Notes under the pieces: generated by a model
The model's input: only the letters and a program-made list of their open reading frames with translations
Databases searched by the model: none
What the model was told of the DNA's origin: nothing
Source of the DNA: Armatimonadota bacterium
Lineage (GTDB): Bacteria; Armatimonadota; Zipacnadia; Zipacnadales; UBA11051
DNA: 6,084 nt
Assembly: GCA_003542955.1 (NCBI GenBank)
Contig: DPJP01000424.1
Coordinates: 18,525-24,608, forward strand
Direction of reading: 5' to 3'
Position numbers and translations under genes: made by a program
In this document: positions 5,401 to 6,084 of the stretch, piece after piece
Position numbering within the stretch: position 1 is the stretch's first letter
Layout of the letters: the number at the start of each line of letters is the position of its first letter

Positions 5401-6084
5401 GTCATCGGGGCTGGGTGAGAACTGGAGGTTCACCGAGCCCCCGTTATCGTTGGGCGTATCCTGCGCCAGCAGGTTCAGCGGGGCGCTCGGCGGCTCGTCG
5501 ACGACGGGGCCGTTGTAGCGGTTCGGGACCGCGCTGATGATGGGCTTGCGAGCCTGGTCGAGCCCGTCGGAGGCGATGAAGAAGTAGGTGTGAGGCGTTC
5601 CCTCGACCAGACCCGATATGGTGTACTGGTAGACTACGCCGTCCGTGTAGTCGTTGTCCGAGGCGTAGTCCGGATGCTTGGACATGTCATACGGTATGTC
5701 GTCGACGTAGACGCGGACATAATCCGGCGGGTTGCCGGCGATATCGGCGAAGCGGTCGACGTCGGTGTACTTGATGGTGAAGGTGAAGGCTGTCGACTGG
5801 TTGCCGACGTTCGGCGTCAGCCCGGGCGAGACCGGGTCGGCGGCCTCGTCATCATCGGGCAGGAAGCTCAGTGTCGGCGGTGTGTTGGGCGCCACGTTCG
5901 GGCCCTGCACCCAGTCGAGGTAGCCGTCGACATTGGCGTCGGGCGGCGGCGGTGTGTGCCCGGCCGGGACCACGGGGCCGCTGAAGATCAACGGGTCGCC
6001 GGGTGCGGTGACCGGGAAGCGCGCGCGGCCGTCGGATGCCTGGGCGTAGAAGACATGAGTGCCCTCGCTGAGTTGGACCGGCTT
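2500..6084 (-). CDS. Multidomain secreted/surface protein with Ig-like, Fn3, carboxypeptidase-regulatory-like and FlgD-like domains (5' end missing)
   Basis: The frame is open from the right edge to a TGA at 2500-2502, giving 1194 visible residues. The true start lies outside: the TTG at 5989-5991 is internal, because 31 further in-frame codons upstream continue recognisable domain sequence. In visible residue numbers the order is: end of one Ig-like unit (1-40), EF-hand-like loop DANVDGYLDWVQ (49-60), a full Ig-like unit (67-195), Fn3 (197-313), Fn3 (317-419), Ig-like domain (422-526), three carboxypeptidase-regulatory-like domains (529-606, 608-684, 688-771), a duplicated LPAG module (773-941), a beta-rich region of unknown type (942-1096) and a FlgD-like domain (1097-1194). 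No catalytic motif, membrane helix, LPXTG or PEP-CTERM signal is visible, and only two cysteines. Such modules usually mediate adhesion, substrate binding or display outside the cell. An enzyme domain could lie in the unseen N-terminus. The frame and domain types are secure; the biological role is unknown. Confidence 0.93.
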   Translation of the reverse strand, partial: KPVQLSEGTHVFYAQASDGRARFPVTAPGDPLIFSGPVVPAGHTPPPPDANVDGYLDWVQGPNVAPNTPPTLSFLPDDDEAADPVSPGLTPNVGNQSTAFTFTIKYTDVDRFADIAGNPPDYVRVYVDDIPYDMSKHPDYASDNDYTDGVVYQYTISGLVEGTPHTYFFIASDGLDQARKPIISAVPNRYNGPVVDEPPSAPLNLLAQDTPNDNGGSVNLQFSPSPDDGGGARDVSHYRVYRTTIQGQYSGDPVLIVPATEAAAYMVQDAAPDSADPPINGVTYYYIVRAAQGTVDDPIESARSNESTPVIPLDNIHPQPPTSVDIIPLTLGGTLDITWNLSVDDPTVVGGNEDVQQYRVYRSLNADMSNPVLAGSAGPGETTYRDEGVLDSVNYYYVVRSWDGSNESVNSNIAGPAQSTDGAPPVIDNLSPADGTLGVRRGATVGFTVTDTGAGVDLSTIAVAVTAGGSPVAGAVATTGTPAQYDVVFTPDEQFDYLQNVRATANASDLGGNAAATKQWSFIIEGEPTSQVSGSVKEADGTPVAGVTVRAGELQGITGANGNYVIAGLADGVHQITCQLQNWYFDPPAVAVTVPPDQPNIDFTAQPGFDITGRVVDAAGQGKAGVLVTAADRSAYTDANGDYAILDLPAGTYRVVPVLDGFDFVEPYEDVVLGPDAANVNFTAVVETHALSGSVQTTGGERLQGVALRATNVNTNAQVEVVTGVSGQYVFQALEAGVYDITPTIATHQFLPAVRRIELAAQATEVNFVAVPLYTVSLPAGLSMVALPIEPQTTDFRAAFGANTPVARWDEAAQAWVTSATPADPVLALAAGRGYFVNAAAAINNNVAGTPIPTNVGFDIAVDTGWTMVGNPYPANLPWARLGVASGGVVRDYGFIWDRAVGDYRIVADVAGLGILDTVPNGAGFWMRSDAPRVIRINAPALAAAETSSNFALGAGDWVLPIRAEVAGRVDQCAALGVVKNAGQLPGGGKMLNPPSTGGSVDLYFVDDGKELAYDVRSAAAGSDAWRFEVISQVAGQPVTIAMPDLSSLPADKQVTLVDTAANRRIYVRTTQAYTYDAEAGVPRAFEIIVAPRSVAALTITSASANVSNGGQVALTYALSQDAAVTVEVMNISGRPIKMVTAGKAAAAGVNTELWDLRSSAGTKVPAGRYLVTVTAATDSGQQARAVIPVQVNR
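2503..2796 (-). other. FlgD-like Ig C-terminal domain
   Basis: The last 98 residues contain NGGQVALTYALSQDAAVTV, EVMNISGRPIKMV, LWDLRSSAGTKVPAGRYLV and a terminal VIPVQVNR. This matches the FlgD-type Ig fold (xVxIxxxxGRxVxx, W-[DN]-x-[RK]-x-xxGxxVPxGxY). In several phyla such a terminal domain sits where a secretion or surface-sorting tag would be. Its position flush with the stop codon fits that role, but the export route is inferred. Confidence 0.8.
3262..3768 (-). other. Duplicated beta-rich 'LPAG' module
   Basis: The segment begins VSLPAGLSMVALPIEP, followed by VARWDEAAQAWV and AAGRGYFVNA. A second half runs DTGWTMVGNPYPANLPW, then FIWDRAVGDYRI and GAGFWMRSDAP. Both halves follow the same plan: G-x-x-MV-x-x-P, a W-[DR]-x-x strand, then G-[RA]-G-[YF]-[FW]. 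Modules of this kind sit before C-terminal FlgD-like domains in secreted proteins of several environmental phyla. I know of no biochemical function for it. Confidence 0.55.
3772..4500 (-). repeat. Three tandem carboxypeptidase-regulatory-like domains
   Basis: Three units of about 77-84 residues each open with a V/I-x-G-x-V strand (VSGSVKEADG, ITGRVVDAAG, LSGSVQTTGG). Each carries a turn of the type TGANGNYVIAGL, TDANGDYAILDLPAGTYRV or TGVSGQYVFQALEAGVYDI, and each ends in NxxFTA or a close variant (NIDFTAQ, NVNFTAV, EVNFVAV). These prealbumin-like beta-sandwiches are common structural units in secreted bacterial proteins. They match at protein level only, so the duplication is old. Confidence 0.85.
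4828..5496 (-). other. Pair of fibronectin type III domains
   Basis: The first domain (5146-5496) starts at PPSAPLNLLAQD and contains HYRVYR and GVTYYYIVRA. The second (4828-5136) starts at PPTSVDIIPL and contains ITWNLSVDD, QYRVYR and SVNYYYVVRSWDG. The shared YRVYR strand and YYYxVR strand are Fn3 hallmarks and suggest the pair arose by duplication. They probably act as spacers or binding modules in an extracellular protein. Confidence 0.8.
5500..6084 (-). repeat. Tandem Ig-like repeat units at the visible N-terminal end
   Basis: A complete Ig-like unit (5500-5886) contains FTFTIKYTDVD, VRVYVDDIPYDM, DYTDGVVYQYTISGL and GTPHTYFFIASDG, and ends in NGPVV. The first visible residues (5965-6084) repeat the end of this unit: EGTHVFYAQASDG, then SGPVV. 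The protein therefore has at least two copies in tandem, and more may lie upstream of the window. The similarity is at protein level and imperfect. Confidence 0.6.
5905..5940 (-). other. EF-hand-like calcium-binding loop in the multidomain protein
   Basis: The visible residues DANVDGYLDWVQ follow the DxNxDGxxDxxE/Q pattern, with Gln instead of Glu at position 12. It lies in a proline-rich linker between two Ig-like units. Loops of this type between Ig-like domains often stiffen rod-like surface proteins by binding calcium; that role here is inferred. Confidence 0.5.

Noticed and set aside
5989..5991. TTG as the start codon of the multidomain gene
   Set aside because: The frame stays open for 31 more codons to the window edge, and those codons encode the end of an Ig-like unit (GTHVFYAQASDG) homologous to the following unit. 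The start is therefore outside the window.

Overview
The window is GC-rich, densely coding DNA, and everything that looks real reads on the minus strand. It holds two large, incomplete genes for secreted or cell-surface proteins. Both run off the window: the upstream gene lacks its 5' end (right edge) and the downstream gene lacks its 3' end (left edge). They are separated by a 311-base non-coding gap (2189-2499). I see no tRNA, rRNA, CRISPR array, transposase or phage gene.

Right to left, in the direction of transcription: (i) 6084-2500 is the last 1194 codons of a multidomain extracellular protein. It carries repeated Ig-like units, an EF-hand-like loop, two fibronectin type III domains, another Ig-like domain, three carboxypeptidase-regulatory-like domains in tandem, a duplicated beta-rich 'LPAG' module, and a FlgD-like C-terminal domain that ends at the stop codon. 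(ii) 2499-2189 is intergenic. It contains a 25-base imperfect tandem repeat with palindromic cores, a perfect 10-base inverted repeat, and a strong Shine-Dalgarno sequence directly before the next gene. (iii) 2188-1 is a 729-codon open frame that starts with a clear signal peptide. It resembles the N-terminal part of an M6 (immune inhibitor A type) metalloprotease. It never meets a stop codon in the window, and any zinc-binding HExxH motif would lie beyond the left edge.

The organism is probably a bacterium with high GC content and large modular secreted proteins. FlgD-like C-terminal domains joined to Fn3 and carboxypeptidase-regulatory modules are common in Armatimonadota and in several candidate phyla of environmental bacteria. 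Armatimonadota is my best guess, held weakly.

The two genes may have related jobs outside the cell. The upstream product looks like the C-terminal half of a surface or secreted protein, possibly itself an enzyme whose catalytic domain lies off the window. The downstream product looks like a secreted protease or protease relative. Both carry a DxNxDGxxD calcium-binding-type loop and almost no cysteine. The substrate is not evident. I find no defence system or other clearly new system here; the most notable points are the odd architecture of the M6-like protein and the repeat-bearing intergenic gap.
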